From Bolinopsis microptera (Eukaryota; Ctenophora; Tentaculata; Lobata; Bolinopsidae), in the NCBI RefSeq assembly GCF_026151205.1, contig NC_087078.1, positions 12,817,118 to 12,881,117 of the forward strand: DNA of 64,000 nt, read 5' to 3'. Positions within the stretch are counted from its first letter, which is position 1, and each line of letters opens with the position of its first letter. Made by a program: the position numbers and the translations under genes. The notes below the pieces were generated by a model. It saw nothing but the letters and a program-made list of their open reading frames with translations, did no database searches and was not told where the DNA came from. Below are positions 63,822 through 64,000 of the stretch, piece after piece.

Positions 63822-64000
63822 TATTAATTTGAGGAACAGTCCGCTAATGCAAATTGATACCGAGAATGAAATCGGTCGCTCGCTTTTTCAAATCAATAAG
63901 CTTTATTACAATTCGTAAGCCGTGATCGAATGGAAAAAGCGAGCGACCGATTTCATTCTCGGTATCAATTTGCATTAGCGGACTGTTCCTCAAATTAATA
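63822..64000. repeat. 68-bp-arm perfect palindrome at window end
   Basis: The left arm 63822-63889 and right arm 63933-64000 are exact inverse copies (TATTAATTTGAGG...AAGC), with a 43-base loop. The right arm touches the window edge, so the inverted repeat may be longer. Confidence 0.95.

Overview
The window is nuclear DNA from an animal. It is AT-rich, has spliced genes with short GT-AG introns, and is packed with transposable elements. No bacterial operons, CRISPR arrays or plasmid features are visible. The density of Penelope-like, CR1-like and Copia elements, together with divergent but canonical housekeeping proteins, would fit an early-branching metazoan (cnidarian, sponge or ctenophore). 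That placement is an inference made without any database search.

Host genes. Four conserved genes could be reconstructed exon by exon with the reading frame preserved throughout: POLR3H (minus, 2139-3280, 198 aa), MCMBP (minus, 24987-28787, 11 exons, 606 aa), PSMA6 (plus, 47633-57272, 5 exons, 247 aa) and the ribosomal protein eL22 gene RPL22 (plus, 58523-58882, 119 aa). A fifth gene (minus, 29205-33895, 11 exons, 476 aa) is coherent but not recognised. A terminal exon of another unknown gene lies at 45649-45841.

Zinc-finger region, about 5.2-24.5 kb, all minus strand. It is a tandem array of young C2H2 zinc-finger paralogues. Two are intact (21480-22241 and 23077-24423). Three are damaged by frameshifts or insertions (5250-6228, 7071-8432, and one split between 14642-14868 and 19922-20634). 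A Penelope-like retroelement with a truncated tandem head copy (8751-14641) and a complete Copia LTR element (14869-19916, TTTTT target duplication) sit in the damaged copies. Most units carry a fragment of a retrotransposon RNase H tail that supplies the C-terminal end of the zinc-finger protein in a different frame. The whole array is bounded by ends of one G-tract-terminated repeat family, with a shared 9-bp flank.

LINE regions. A decayed LINE on the minus strand (about 34.4-42.85 kb) has an SGNH-esterase-type ORF1 and is split by a 1.5-kb TTAA-inserting element with perfect 19-bp terminal repeats. A LINE with both ORFs open (49.1-53.9 kb) lies antisense in PSMA6 intron 1. Its ORF1 joins a coiled coil, an AlkB-like 2-oxoglutarate/Fe(II) dioxygenase and an SGNH hydrolase; this is the most unusual coding object seen.

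Other repeats include a 331-bp satellite (1-1210), a 17-copy minisatellite whose every unit contains a splice acceptor (30093-30946), a tRNA-derived SINE with an 11-bp target duplication, several MITE-like foldbacks, G-run/C-run bounded elements (55.7 kb and 59.9-61.2 kb), a second Penelope-like fragment (62.47-63.66 kb) and a 68-bp-arm palindrome at the window end.
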